Shown one piece after another: positions 23,049 through 35,528 of a stretch of DNA of 64,000 nucleotides. How positions within the stretch are numbered: position 1 is the first letter of the stretch; every line of letters starts with the position of its first letter. The stretch comes from Tieghemostelium lacteum (lineage: Eukaryota > Evosea > Eumycetozoa > Dictyosteliales > Raperosteliaceae). The stretch covers positions 1 to 64,000 of the forward strand of contig LODT01000006.1 in NCBI GenBank assembly GCA_001606155.1, given 5' to 3'. The notes under the pieces are model-generated. The model saw only the letters and a list, made by a program, of their open reading frames with translations. It was not told the origin of the DNA and did not search any database. A program made the translations under genes and the position numbers.

Positions 23049-24513
23049 TTACATTCCAAATTTCAATTTCCAATCTTCGTAAGATTTCAATTCGCTTGGA
23101 TCTACTGATGGTTTAATTTTTCTTATTGAGTTTTTAAAATCATTAAGATTGAGACCCCTCACCTGATCAGCAGAGACATTTTTAATATTTGATTTTAGTT
23201 CTCTGATTGGTTCATAGGCAGCATAGGAACAGAGATTTTTGATATCAGCACCACTGTATCCACCAGTATCTTGTGCAATGATATTAATCTCCTCGCTTGA
23301 AATGTTATGAGATGCCTGTGCTAATAGATTACGAAATAGAGCTGCTCTAGATTCCAAATCAGGTAGAGGTACATAGAGTCTTCTTTCAAGTCTTCTTCTA
23401 GCAGCTTCATCTAATTCCTCTGGTTTATTAGTAGCACCAATGAGTAATAATTTACCAGCATCAGCAGTCTTTCCACCGACACCTTCAACCTGAACTAAAA
23501 ATTCAGTTTTTATCCTACGTGAGGCATCATTTTCATCACGTGTTCTCTGAGATAGTAAACTATCAATTTCATCAATGAATATTACAGAAGGTGAATAACA
23601 TTTTGCAACAGCAAAGAGAGCTCTTACCATCTTTTCACCTTCACCAATCCATTTACTAGTGAGTGAACTAGCACTAATACTAAAGAAGGTAGCATTTACC
23701 TCATTTGCAATAGCTCTACCAATCATTGTTTTACCAGTACCTGGTGGTCCAAATAGTAGTAATCCTTTTGGTGGATCTCGGAGACCAAAGAATATATCAG
23801 GTCTCAGTAGAGGATAGGTTATAATCTCTTGAATTTGCTCTTTAATCTCGTGTAGACCAGCAATATCATCCCAAGTAATCTTTTGTTTATTATCTAAAAT
23901 CTCATTCGTAATTCTCTCTAAAAGTGTTGGATCTAAATTCTTTAATCTATCATCATCTAATGGTACTCCATTTATATGTGTTATACCATTTGGATTAGTT
24001 TCATCATCTTTTTTACCATTATTACTATTATTATTATTATTATTATTGTTAGTGGTAGTGTTGGTTACTTTTTGATTTGAAGGTTTACTGGTTGTTGTTG
24101 TTGTTGTTGTTGTTGTTTTACTATATACAGATTTATTTGGTGGTGAAGAACTAAAATTACCTTTTTTATTTCCAGAGGCATCCTCTTCTTCATCCTCTTG
24201 TAGATCTCGATATGGTGTTACAAAACCTTTTCTTTTACCAAGTGTTTGAGTTTTGCTTGTAGTTGGTGTTGGTGCATTAGTTGTTTTATTACTAGTAGAT
24301 GTGGAAGTTAAACCACTCCTTTTAAATGTTGAATTATAACTACTTTGATTTTGATTTGATTTCTTTTCATTTTCTATCAATTGTACTTTTGCAGATTTAA
24401 AATCACCAGCAGTATTATTACTATCTACATCCATACTATCACAATTTACTACTTCAACTCTTTGTGGTGTTGCTATAGGTGTTGCTGATGCTGTAGTTTT
24501 ATAGTTCTGCTGC

Positions 24514-24594
<81 letters not shown>

Positions 24595-25148
24595 AAAATT
24601 GCTTGTTGTTCTTGTTGAGCTTTTTGACCACGTAAATAGTTGAAATTTATTACATTGGTTGAATTATAATGTTCTTTAAAATTATTGATTGTTATTTCAG
24701 GTGAAATTAGAGTGGTGGTGGTGGTTGATTTCGGTTTCATTGATGGTAATATACTTTCAAATTCAATTAATAAATCGTTCATATTTTGTTCTGTGCATGT
24801 ATAGGATGAAGGTGACATTGAAGGTAGTTGTATATTGGCCATTGAGATCGAAAGTAACTTTTGAAACTCTTTACTCTGTAATAAAATCAAATGGTGTAAC
24901 TGTCTATGATCGGACATCAATATTTCTTGTCTGTCTTTTGTCATTGTATTTCTATTATTATTTAGTTCCTGTTCTATATGATATTGTAGACTATATAAAT
25001 GTGCCAATTGTTTATTAATACAGCGCAATGAGGCATCTGTATCACCATTCTGTTGGTTTCTTTTCAATTCGAATTCATCTTTCTGAAAATAGTGTAATCC
25101 CAAATATGTATTATTATTGGAATCAAAATATTTTTTATGATCCTCCAT
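23049..25148 (-). CDS. fignl1: Fidgetin-like AAA ATPase (FIGNL1 type)
   Basis: This is a single-exon protein of 699 residues. The C-terminal 310 residues are a meiotic-clade AAA domain. It has Walker A GPPGTGKT (about 465), Walker B VIFIDEID (about 517), the sensor motif GATNKPEELDEAARRR and a C-terminal Vps4-type end (SVDPSELKSYEDWKLKFG). Wording around the core (ITWDDIAGLHEIKEQIQEII, RRLERRLYVPLP) points to fidgetin-like 1 rather than katanin or spastin. The N-terminal half is low complexity: a Gln tract of about 29 residues (24508-24594), Thr runs and an Asn run. FIGNL1 acts in disassembly of RAD51 filaments and microtubule handling; the role here is by homology. It is divergent from the next gene, with 151 bases between the ATGs. 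Confidence 0.88.
24508..24594. repeat. CAG/CAA-type triplet tract (polyGln)
   Basis: On the plus strand the tract is CTG/TTG repeats, mostly pure TTG. It encodes about 29 Gln in the fidgetin-like gene on the minus strand. Nearly all codons are CAA with two CAG at the 3' plus-strand start. Such purity suggests recent slippage and length variation between strains. Confidence 0.9.
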
Positions 25149-25299
25149 TAAATATTCTATAGATGTGTATATAAATGTATGTGTAACTCTATATTATATG
25201 GTCATTCGATAAGTTAAAATGTATAAAGATAACGTGTTAAACCAAATTTCAAATATTAAATTTTTTTAAAATTTTTTGTGTTACTTCAATTTCTTAGAA

Positions 25300-25502
25300 A
25301 TGGTATTGGTGAACAATAGATATCAATTATTAAATGATGATGTAGTTGATGATAATTACAATTCTACTACCACCACTACTACTACTACCAATACTACTAA
25401 CCAAAACAAACAAAAAGGCAAACAAACTGTAAATGTCAATCAGTTAAATAAAATCAAATCAAGTAATAACAGTAAAAGCACTAATAATACCAATCGTAAT
25501 AC

Positions 25503-25594
<92 letters not shown>

Positions 25595-26136
25595 GTAATA
25601 TTACAAATAAAAAAGAGATAAAATTGAAAGCTTTTGATTTTAAACATAATATGAAAAATGCTGAATTCAAAAAAGAATATTTTAAACGTCTATTAGAAAT
25701 TAATAATGAGATACCATTATCTAATCAAATAATGTCAGCTCTATTAATGACTATACTTGGTTTAATATCATTAGCATTTGAAGGATCTATTGGTTTACTA
25801 AGTTGGATACTATTATTATTTTGTTTTGCAGCTTCTTTAATCATTGCCGATCAAATTATTAAAGAATATTCAAGAAACAAAGAAAAAAGAAAAAAGTATC
25901 ATATTTTACAACAAATTCGGGAGCAACAAGAAAGAAAACAAACACTTAAACTTCAATTGAAAAGTGAACAGCAGGAAACAAATTCTAAATTAGTTGATAA
26001 ATTACAAGAACAAATTAATAAGATTAGATTGGAAATTGATAAACTAGAGGATTCATTCAACTTGATTTCAGAAGATCCACTGGAATTGAAAGCTTCCACT
26101 TCTTTGAAAAAACCAAAGAATAAAAAAAAGAGATAG
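25300..26136 (+). CDS. Unknown 2-TM protein with C-terminal coiled coil
   Basis: This 278-residue single-exon gene starts at the first ATG (MVLVNNRYQLL); earlier in-frame codons offer only TTG. After Thr and Asn runs (the Asn run is about 30 long) come a Lys-rich segment (KEIKLKAFDFKHNMKNAEF) and two adjacent hydrophobic helices (QIMSALLMTILGLISLAFEG and IGLLSWILLLFCFAASLI). Then come a charged coiled coil of about 70 residues and a strongly basic end (KKPKNKKKR). The layout suggests an ER or nuclear-envelope membrane protein with both ends cytosolic. I do not recognise the family. Confidence 0.75.
25507..25592. repeat. AAT triplet tract (polyAsn)
   Basis: An almost pure AAT run encodes about 29 Asn in the N-terminal part of the 2-TM protein. 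Long Asn runs in coding exons are a hallmark of dictyostelid genomes. The opposite strand gives spurious Leu and Ile frames. Confidence 0.9.
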
Positions 26137-27221
26137 ATATTTGATGTAAATTTTATAATTTATAATTTTATATAAAATTCTGTTGTGTTGTCATCATCAA
26201 TTTCATGCCTTGAGAAAAACGATGAAAGGTTTAGATCCACAAAGTTGTTCTAATAACAGATCAAAGATTTGTTTTTATCGATTTGATGAAAAAAAAAAAA
26301 TTAAAATATTACCTTTTTATTACATTACACCACCAAAAACACTAATATTATAACCCACTTAACACACTGTGATTTGTTATTACATAAAAGTAATTATAAA
26401 AATATATTGTTATTTGAAAAAAATAAAAAAAAAAAAACAAACATTACAATCTTTAGAGTTTATTCTACCTCTATTATCCTCCCTCACTAATCAAGCAAAT
26501 CATTTCAGTCATATTACTTTTTCTATAGACAAATATTTGATATTTCTCTATTCATTCTTCAAAGACCATATTTATACAAGACAAGAATTATAAATAATAT
26601 CATTACATTGAGGAAATTAAATATTGATAAAAAAAAAAAAAATAATCTATCCCATCCAATCTTACCAAAACGCAAAATCTGTATGGTATCAAAGACAAGT
26701 TATAAATCATTCTTCAGGGACACTTGCATTTGTTGTTGAATTTTTTTTTTTTGAACATTATCATTTTTATGATATCATATTGGAAAAAAAAAACTAACAT
26801 ATTCTATAATATCAGCTATTTAATTTATAGTTAGGAAAACAATCAAACTGAATCAGTCAAAAAAACTTTTTTTTTTTATTTAATTTTTTGACTAGCACTT
26901 GACGCAAATTTTTATCTGTAGTATTTAAAAATATCACTTGTAGGAGAAGATTATTAGCTAGCTCTCTTTTGCATTAGTATTTTCTTTATTGTATTGTATA
27001 AAACCTCAATTTATACATTGTAGTATTATTTTATATATTCTATAGTTTTTTTTTTTTCATTCCATTTTGGTAGAGCACAACAACAACAACAACAACAAAA
27101 TAGGGTTACAAAAGAAAGCAGTGATATTGTATTTTTTTTTATTTATAAATTAAACATCCTATACAAGAGTGTATATAGACAACAACTCAATAGTAATAAT
27201 AGAACAATAGAGAAAAAGAGA
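26137..27221. other. Intergenic region upstream of the kinase
   Basis: This is nearly 1.1 kb of AT-rich sequence without a plausible gene on either strand. It holds many A and T runs. A TATA-like plus poly-T block at about 27033-27058, followed by a CAA repeat at 27078-27098, probably forms the kinase start site and leader. No RNA gene was recognised. It is the longest gene-free spacer outside the left end. Confidence 0.55.
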
Positions 27222-30200
27222 ATGGCAGGAATAGCAGCATTAGAACCATTTGTAAGTAAAGAGGATCCAGTTGAACTTTTTGAACTGATTGAAGAGATTG
27301 CAGAAGGTTCATTTGGTACAGTATATAAAGGAAAACATTTACCAACTGGTAATATTATGGCAGTCAAAATTATTGCATTGGATGAAGATGAAACATTTGA
27401 AGATCTAGTGGTAGAAATTGATATTTTAAATCGTTGTAATCATAATGCAATTGTTAAATACTATGGAAGTTGGGTAAAAGGTGACGAATTATTTGTATGT
27501 ATATATATTTTTATATTTGCTATAATAGTGATGCAATGTTAACACTTCATTCTAGATTGCAATGGAATGTTGCGGAGGAGGATCAATTACAGAAATATAT
27601 CAGGAATTAGGTGTACCTTTAAATGAGGCACAAATAGCATATGTTTGTCGTGAAACATTAAAAGGTTTAGAATATTTACATAATAATCATGTTATTCATA
27701 GAGATTTAAAAGGTGCAAATATATTACTTACCGATCAGGGTGATGTAAAATTGGCTGATTTTGGTGTCAGTGGTCTTTTAGATAAACAATCAAAACGAAA
27801 TACTTTTATTGGTACTCCATATTGGATGGCACCTGTATGTAATTTTTCTTTCTACAATACTTTCTAATAACAATTGTATTAATAATAAATATTAAAAAAA
27901 TTATAGGAAGTAATAGAGAATAGAAGTAATCCTGTGCCATATGATACAAAAGCAGATATATGGTCATTAGGTATTACATTAATTGAATTGGCAGAAGCAG
28001 AACCTCCATTATCTGAAATTCACCCAATGAAAGTACTCTTTCAGATACCTTATAGAGATCCACCAAAACTTAAAAATCAAGATAGTTATTCAAAAGAATT
28101 TGTATCTTTTATTAATAGTTGTCTAAATAAGGATCCAAATAATAGAAAGACCGCAACTGAACTACTCAAACATCCATTTGTTAGTAACTGTAGAGATCGT
28201 TCTGTAATGGTTGAACTCATTAACAAGTACAAGAGATTGAGAGAATCTGAAAATGATATGCCAGAGGAAACTGAAGATGAATTAGTTGATGATAGTTCTG
28301 ATGAAAAGGAATCTAATGATAAACCTTCTGGTAGTAAACTTGATGTTTCACATGCTTCCTTTGTTGGTAAAGACAGTATCAATAAGAAATCTGGCTCAAA
28401 CTTACAATTGAATAATAACTCTCCACCATCATCACCTGCTCCTCAAAATAGAAAATCAACATTATCCATCTCCAATCAAGGAACACCTGATCCAAATTCA
28501 CTTCGTAAAGAATCTTCTGGTCAAGATCTTAAAGATAAAATACCACCTGTTTTAGCATTAGATCCAAAACAACAACCACAAACTACACCTGTACCAACAA
28601 CTAATACAAATAATAATAGTAATAATAATAATAATAATAATAATGTAAAAACAACATCTAAAACTACTTCTTCTACTGCAACAGCTACTACCAATGGAAC
28701 AGGAGCAGTAGATGATAGATCACCAGATGTAAGAAATAATAGAAAAGCAGGTAGACCAGTAACTATTAGAAAGACATTAGAAAAAAGAAATGAAGCTAAT
28801 AAAAAAGTGGTAAATGGTGCTCTAATGAAGATTCAATTGAAAGCTATAAAAAAACAACAACAAAAACAGAGAAAAGAAGAAGAATCACTCTACAAACAAC
28901 AACAAAAAGAAAAAGAGGAGATTAGTAAACAAAATAGTCAAAGAGCTTCTCAACAACAAAAACAAAATCTCTCCAAAGAGGATAAATATAACAAACAACA
29001 CAAGGTTGAGAGAGATAATCTTTCTAGACAACAAAAAACTGATCGTGAACAATTGTTGAAAAAGAATCAATCCGATTTGAGAAATCAAAGAACTAAAGTA
29101 TTAGATCAACAAAAACAACAACAGAAAGAGTTTAAAGATCATCAGAAACAACAATTGAAATTAAAAGAGTCAGAGCTGAAGGACCAAAATAAGATTATTG
29201 ACAAATCAACTCCAAAGAAATTGAGTAAACACATGCAAACTCATCAGAAGGTTATTAGAGAACATGACAGTGCTCTACAGGATCTCATCTTTCAAGAGAA
29301 ACAAGATTTCCAAAAACTTTTGGATGATCACCAAACTGGCACACAATCTCTAGCCTTGGAGAATAAACAACAATCTGACCAATTACAACAATGGCATAAT
29401 CATCAGAATCTACAATTATCAGCTGCTCAACAGTTACAATTGGAGTCATTCCAAGAGTACCATCAAACTCTCAGAGATAATATGGCACTGGAACATTTAC
29501 AGGCAAAGAACCATCTTGAAGCTCTACACGGTATGGAAATTAGTCATTTGAAGGATCGTCAGATTACAGAGACTGAACAACATGTAAAACAACTAAACAA
29601 TGAAATGAGAAATCAACTGAAGGAATTCCGTATCAAACAGACCAATGATCTAAAAGAGTTTTTGAATAAACTGAAAAAGGAGCTAAAAGACGAAAAGGCC
29701 AATAAGAAACTATTGCAACAACAACACAAGGATCAGAGAAAACAATTTGAATTGACACTCTCCACTCAGGATCAAGATTTCCAAAAGAAACAACAGAGAC
29801 TTCGTGCTGAAGAAGATGAAATTTTGGTAGTTCATCAACAGGAATCTTTCAAGAGATTACAAGAGAGACAAAGTCATCTCATTAAAGAACTCGATGAACA
29901 GCAAAAACAACAACGTTTGCACTTTGAATCTGAATTCACCTTTAACGAAGAGGAAATTCAAATTCAACATTATCGTGAGAAGAAACAATTGCTCAAACAA
30001 CAACACTCTGAGCAAAAACAAATCTACCAAGAACAAATTCAATTGCAAACCAGACTGTTGGCTGAACAACATAAGGAATCTCCACAGTTGCTCACTGAAC
30101 AACACCAAAAACAAAAAGAACTCATTGATGAACAACAAAAAGAACGTTTGTCTTTACAACAGGAGGAACACAGAATTCAACAGGAATCTCTAAAGAAACA

Positions 30201-30927
30201 AGAACAGAAAAAGAAGGGTGTTGTTACTGATCTTCCAACTAGTCTTCATTCAATGCAAGCTGAACAATCTAAACAATTACAACAATTGTCTGCTCAGTTA
30301 CAACAGGATATAGTTTTAATGTTTGAAAGACACCAAAAAGAAATTCAACAGCTACAACAAGATCAACAAAAACAACAAGAACAATTGATAGCTGATCAAC
30401 AGAAACATCTTCACGAACTAACTGAGGAACAAAAGAAATCCAAATCTAAATTGTCTACTGAGAGACCACAATGTAAAAATAATCAAGCACATCAAAAAGC
30501 ACCACAACTGTCTAATAATAGTTCATCTTCTTTACTAAACAGTGTTGGCAATACCATTAGTAATGGTAATTTAGCTACATTAACTAGTACTGGTGGTGGT
30601 AGTGGTAGTAATCTCTCGGTTGTTGAGTCAAGCACCAACAGTAGTGCAAATAGTTCAAATGAAAATCTTGGTAACCTCGTTCCACCTGGTCAACCATTAA
30701 CCAATCACCATAAATCATTATCTTCAAGTAATGGTAATTTAGGTGGTTCTCTCTCTGTAAATGGCCACCATAAAGAATCTCTCTCAGGTACTTCCTCCAA
30801 TGGTGGTTCCCATGGCAACAGTGGTCATAGTACTCCAATTGTTCCACATTTATTTAAACACCAAAGATCATTCTCAACTAGTTTACCTTCATTCAAGTTT
30901 GATAATACAACTCTGAATAATGAATAA
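27222..30927 (+). CDS. STE20-family kinase of the SLK/STK10 type
   Basis: Three exons, 27222-27494, 27556-27834 and 27907-30927 (both introns phase 0), give 1190 residues. The kinase domain (about 20-275) has the Gly loop [10 protein letters not shown], the ATP-binding Lys in [18 protein letters not shown] and the activation-loop GTPYWMAP, which is split from EVIEN by intron 2. [19 protein letters not shown] is typical of SLK/LOK. Ser/Thr/Asn-rich sequence follows, then about 500 residues of Gln/Lys/Glu-rich coiled coil and a Ser/Gly/Asn tail. SLK-type kinases phosphorylate ERM-like and mitotic targets and act at the cell cortex. All catalytic residues are present. Assignment to SLK rather than MST is from the kinase wording and long coiled coil. 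Confidence 0.88.
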
Positions 30928-31306
30928 AATTAATAATAATAACAACCAAATACAAATACTCTCACTCCACAAAACAAATCGAATAAATATTTTTTTTTAA
31001 ATATCATAGAATTAATATTGTCATTTATTTATTTATTTATGTTTTGAAAAAATTCTAACAGTATACCCTATGGTTTGTTAAATTACAATGCTTTCTTTAT
31101 ATACTACCTTTTTTGAAATAATTTGTAATGAAATGTGATGGATATAATGTAAGTATAAATGAAAAAAAATTGAGTTTCTTACCTTTTTATGTTCAAACAC
31201 CTAAAGGATATTTTTTTGTTGATAGTTATTGGAATAAAAAAATCTATATCTTACCTTTGTGTTTTGGTTTGCTGTTATTTATTGAAATAATTGATGAAAT
31301 ACTTTA
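30928..31306. other. Convergent intergenic region
   Basis: This 379-base spacer lies between the 3' ends of the kinase and U1-70K genes. It contains AATAAA-type words on both strands (for example near 30924 and 30980) and T-rich stretches. A plus-strand open frame crossing into the U1-70K 3' end is only the mirror of the Arg-rich repeat. Confidence 0.55.
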
Positions 31307-32577
31307 TCATCTTGATGAAAATCCATTTGTTATAGCACTGCCACTAGTCGTAGCACTACCATTTCTATGTTGTCTCTCTCTGGAACGATCTCTTTCACGT
31401 GAACGATCTCTTTCTCTTTCTCTTTCTCTTTCTCTTTCTCTTTCTCTTTCTCTTTCTCTTGGTTCATATCTAGTATTATTATCATAACGATCTCTTTCAC
31501 GTGAACGATCTCTTTCTCTTTCTCTATCACCTCTATCTCTATCACCTCTATCTCTATCACCTCTATCTCTGTCATTTCTATCTCTTCTTGGGTAGGGATG
31601 ACCAGGTCTTTCATGTGAACTACCACTACCAGCACCACTACCAGCACCACTACCAGCACCACTACTACCACCACCATATGGTGGTCTATCATCACGTCTT
31701 GGTGGATAATTACCATAAGATGGATCAAGAGCTTTCTTTTTCTCCAATTCTATTTTTTCTAATCTTTCTCTTTCCTTTTCTTTTTCCATCTCAACAATTT
31801 CTCTTTGAGATAATGTTTGATTTACATCCTCACCACCAGCTCTTGTTCTACCTAATCCACCACCAAATTTTCTAGGTTTCCAATTCTTTATAACTCTTCC
31901 TCTTTCAATATCTACTAAAATTCTTTTATCATCAATTTTCTTTGATTCTGCATTTTTATAAGCCACTATATTTTTAATATAATTAATTAGTATATATTCC
32001 TACCATTTATAATATAAAAATATTCATTTAAGATAAATTACTTTTCATATCTTTAGTTTTCTCAAATTCAATAAAAGCATAGCCTCTGTGTTTACCATCT
32101 CTACCTTGGACTAATCTAATATTTTTAATTGAACCATAATTTGAAAATTCTTCAAGTAATTTTTGTTCAGTAGTTTTATAACTTATTCGACTGACAAATA
32201 ATGTCTTGTATGGATCACCTGTTGCTGTTTGATTTGTATATGGATCCCCTATAAAATAAAAATAGAAAATAAAGATTAGTATTAGTTTTTAACATTTTGA
32301 AAAAAGATAAATAGTACTATGTACATTTTTTAATTTCTTCATTGTTATGTTGTGTAGTCTCTTCTTCTTTTCTCTTTATTCTTTTTTCTTTTTTTTCGTG
32401 TACATTATCCATATGTTCATATTTAAAAGGTTCCTCTTTAGATGGATCACAAAACTCTTTTAAAAATCCACTTAGTCCTGTATATGGAGGTAAGTTGGAT
32501 TTCTCTATTGGTGGCAAAAATGGTGGAGGTGGTCTGGCTTGAAATATTAATAATATATTTGGTGGAAGATGCGCCAT
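31307..32577 (-). CDS. snrnp70: U1 snRNP 70 kDa protein
   Basis: Three exons, 32577-32325, 32248-32042 and 31965-31307 (both introns phase 1), give 372 residues. The N-terminus ([20 protein letters not shown]) is the U1-70K N-terminal domain that contacts the U1 core. The first splice restores [20 protein letters not shown]. One RRM follows, with RNP2 LFVSRI and RNP1 [10 protein letters not shown], then [18 protein letters not shown] and [13 protein letters not shown]. The tail is Gly-rich, then Arg-Asp/Arg-Glu repeats (31395-31575). It binds U1 snRNA loop I and helps define 5' splice sites. The divergent acetylornithine deacetylase ATG is 170 bases away. Confidence 0.95.
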
Positions 32578-32747
32578 ATTCTATAATGCTATTCTTTTGC
32601 AAGAAAAAGTTGTCAACAAATTCAGTAATGAAGAAAAAAATAAAAAAAAAATAAAATTTTGGGACAATGAAATTACAACAAAGATTTTTTTGTTTTTTTT
32701 TTCTTTCATTCTCTCATCATCATCATCATCAAACATATTTCAGAAAA

Positions 32748-34049
32748 ATGACAAAAACACTTACATCCTATGAATTAAATGAAAGTAGATTTCTTGCACT
32801 ATTAGAGAAATTAATTGGTGAAACTGAAACTTTGCAAAATCAACCACCACAATTGATTCCAGTTGAAGACAATGCAGGTAGACATGTATTGGCCGCATTG
32901 GAACCATACAGAGTTGAAAATGGTGGTGTTTTAAAAGTTGAACAAGTTCATTACACACCAGGTAGAGGTAACATTCTTATTACCTATCCAGGAACACAAG
33001 ATAAGAAATCCATTAGTTTTGTTGGATCACATCTTGATGTTGTACCAGCCATCAAAGAGAAATGGGATAGAAATCCATTCAAATTAATTGTTGAAGGTGA
33101 CAGACTCTATGGTAGAGGTACTACTGATTGTCTTGGACATGTTGCTCTTCTCACTGATTTCTTTATTGAATTAGCCACTGAGAAACCACAATTAAAGAAC
33201 TCAATTCATGCAGTTTTCATTGTCTCTGAAGAGAATGACTCTATTCCAAATATCGGTGTTGAACAGTTGGATAAAACCGGTAAAATGGATCACTGTAAAT
33301 TTGGACCAGTCTATTGGGTTGACTCTGCTGATATGCAACCAACTATTGGTACTGGTGGTGCATTGGGTTGGAAACTCACTGCTTTCGGTAAGAATATGCA
33401 TTCTGCTATGCCAGATAGAACTGTAAATGCTATCGAATTGGTAAATGAAGCTCTTGCTGAAATTCAAAGACGTTTCTATATTGATTTCCCAGCTCATCCA
33501 AGAGAGAAAGAATATCACTATGAATTAAGTTCAACCATGAAACCAACCATCATGGAAAAAATTGAATCTTCTCTTAATACTATCCCTGGTGAGGCTATTC
33601 TTCGTGGTGATGTACGTTTGACACCATTCTATGAAATGTCTCATCTACAAAAGAAATTAAAAGAATACGTAGACGATATCAACAAAAATATCACTGAATT
33701 GCGTAGTCGTGGTCCATTCTCTAAATTTGCTATTCCAGGTGTACAAGGAAGAGTTGAAATTGAATTTGAGGGTTCTGGTTCTCCTGGTATTGCCTGTAAC
33801 ATTGATTCTCCAGGTTACCTTGCTTTAGGTCAAGCTACCAAAGAGGTCTTGGGTGAATTGAAACCAGTCTCAACTTGCGGTACCTTACCATTGGTTAGAG
33901 ATTTACAAGACTCTGGTTTTGATTTACAAATCACTGGTTTTGGTAAAGAAGATTGTTACCACACTGATAATGAATTTGCATTATTGAGTGATTTCAAAAA
34001 AGCTGTTCACATTATCACCAAAACTATTGATATTTTGGAGAATAAATAA
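32748..34049 (+). CDS. argE: Acetylornithine deacetylase (M20 peptidase family)
   Basis: This single-exon gene gives 433 residues from the ATG before TKTLTSYELNESR. An in-frame ATG at 32667 would add 27 residues rich in Phe and His, encoded in a region that looks like leader. M20 metal-site motifs are present: GSHLDVVPA, GRGTTDCLGHVALL, IVSEENDSIPN, and CYHTDNEFALLSDF at the end. The dimerisation lid (KNMHSAMPDRTVNAIEL) carries the expected His. The enzyme removes acetate from N-acetylornithine in arginine synthesis, with zinc or cobalt. If the longer start is used, the extension could serve as an organelle signal. Confidence 0.9.
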   Translation: MTKTLTSYELNESRFLALLEKLIGETETLQNQPPQLIPVEDNAGRHVLAALEPYRVENGGVLKVEQVHYTPGRGNILITYPGTQDKKSISFVGSHLDVVPAIKEKWDRNPFKLIVEGDRLYGRGTTDCLGHVALLTDFFIELATEKPQLKNSIHAVFIVSEENDSIPNIGVEQLDKTGKMDHCKFGPVYWVDSADMQPTIGTGGALGWKLTAFGKNMHSAMPDRTVNAIELVNEALAEIQRRFYIDFPAHPREKEYHYELSSTMKPTIMEKIESSLNTIPGEAILRGDVRLTPFYEMSHLQKKLKEYVDDINKNITELRSRGPFSKFAIPGVQGRVEIEFEGSGSPGIACNIDSPGYLALGQATKEVLGELKPVSTCGTLPLVRDLQDSGFDLQITGFGKEDCYHTDNEFALLSDFKKAVHIITKTIDILENK

Positions 34050-34127
34050 ATATTTATCACTTCAAATTTGAAAATTCAAATTTTTAACTACGTTTGCGCC
34101 TTTTTTTTTTAGTATAAAACATAATCA

Positions 34128-35460
34128 ATGGATGATAGTATTGAAAAAACATTGAATTTGGATGGTAATGATAAAGAAACTCAATATTTAAAAGAACCTG
34201 AACTATCTAAACCTTTAGAATCACTATGTTATAATAATAATAATAATATTACCTCTACAACAACAGTACCATTAACTAGAAGAGCTAATACTATCGTTCA
34301 CTCTGTAACTGGTGAGACATTAGAAGTTTTAAGTACTATAGAAGATGAAAAATCACAATTTACAGATCATACATCTATTGTATTGAAATCAAATTACAAA
34401 AATAGTGTAGGAATATGTAGAAATAGAGGTGATTACTTGGAGGAACCAATTTTATCTGTATGTATAATCATCATCATCTATATTGATGCACAATAGCTAA
34501 TTTTAATTTGACAAAAGGATGATGAAGTTATTCCATCTTCTACGGAGGATTCAACAGTAAATGCTAAAACTGTTCAGTTTTCATCAACAGTGGTTTTAGA
34601 AACTCAATCTAGTGTAGAGGATAGTTTAGAATTTCAAAAGAAGTTGGATCACACAATTGACAGCCAGGCTACACAGCAGGTTTCTCAAAAGAACCAATTT
34701 CAACAAGTACAGAGAGATGATACTATGAAAATTGATAATAATAATAATCAAAAGAATGAGATTATGGAAATTGAAAATAAAAAGGAGGAGATACAAAAAG
34801 AAGAGGAAGAAGATACAAACGATGGACAATACTCTTCACCTAAATTCCAAACTAAATTAAAAACCTCTAAAGAAAGTTTGGTAACTGATAATAAGAATCT
34901 CTATTCTTATCATCAATTTAATGAAGAGATTAGAAAGAAAAAAGAGCAATCTAAAAGTAGATATCTGACAGCAATTGAAGAGAACTCTGATTCTATTGAT
35001 GACTTTGTTGAAAAGAAGAAAAAAAAGTCAGATACAACTACAGTACCAAAGTTTACTCCTTTATCAAAGAACAGAAAGTTAGCTCCAAAGAAATCATCTA
35101 CTACTACAACTGTAAAAGGTTTAGATTTAGATGATAATGTAAATACAACTAGGGACCAAAATATAATTAGAAATACTGAAAATACATTATCATTATCGCC
35201 CCTTCAAAGTGATTTCCAAGCTAATGATCAACAACAAAAACATGATAATGATGAAATGAATATAGATAAATATGATAAATTAGTTTTACAACTAAATCCG
35301 ATAGATGATGCTAGTAGAAACAATACTGATAAGGAAAATGATATCACCAATGAAAATGAGCAACAACAGCAACCACAAGAATCACCACCTAAAGTTTCCA
35401 ATAGAAAGAAGGTTATATTGGAAAATCTTAATCCAACAAAAAAGTCCACTGTAACTCCAG

Positions 35461-35528
<68 letters not shown>

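Noticed and set aside
26369-26593. Short plus-strand frame upstream of the kinase
   Set aside because: Lys/Leu/Ile-rich chance frame in AT-rich DNA with no motif or splice support.
31128-31875. Plus-strand frames opposite U1-70K
   Set aside because: They are Leu/Ser, Tyr/His mirrors of the Arg-Asp/Arg-Glu repeats of the real gene.
32667-32747. N-terminal extension of acetylornithine deacetylase
   Set aside because: The extra 27 codons are open but contain T-rich and CAT-repeat leader-like sequence with no conservation that I can see; the later ATG fits the family start better.
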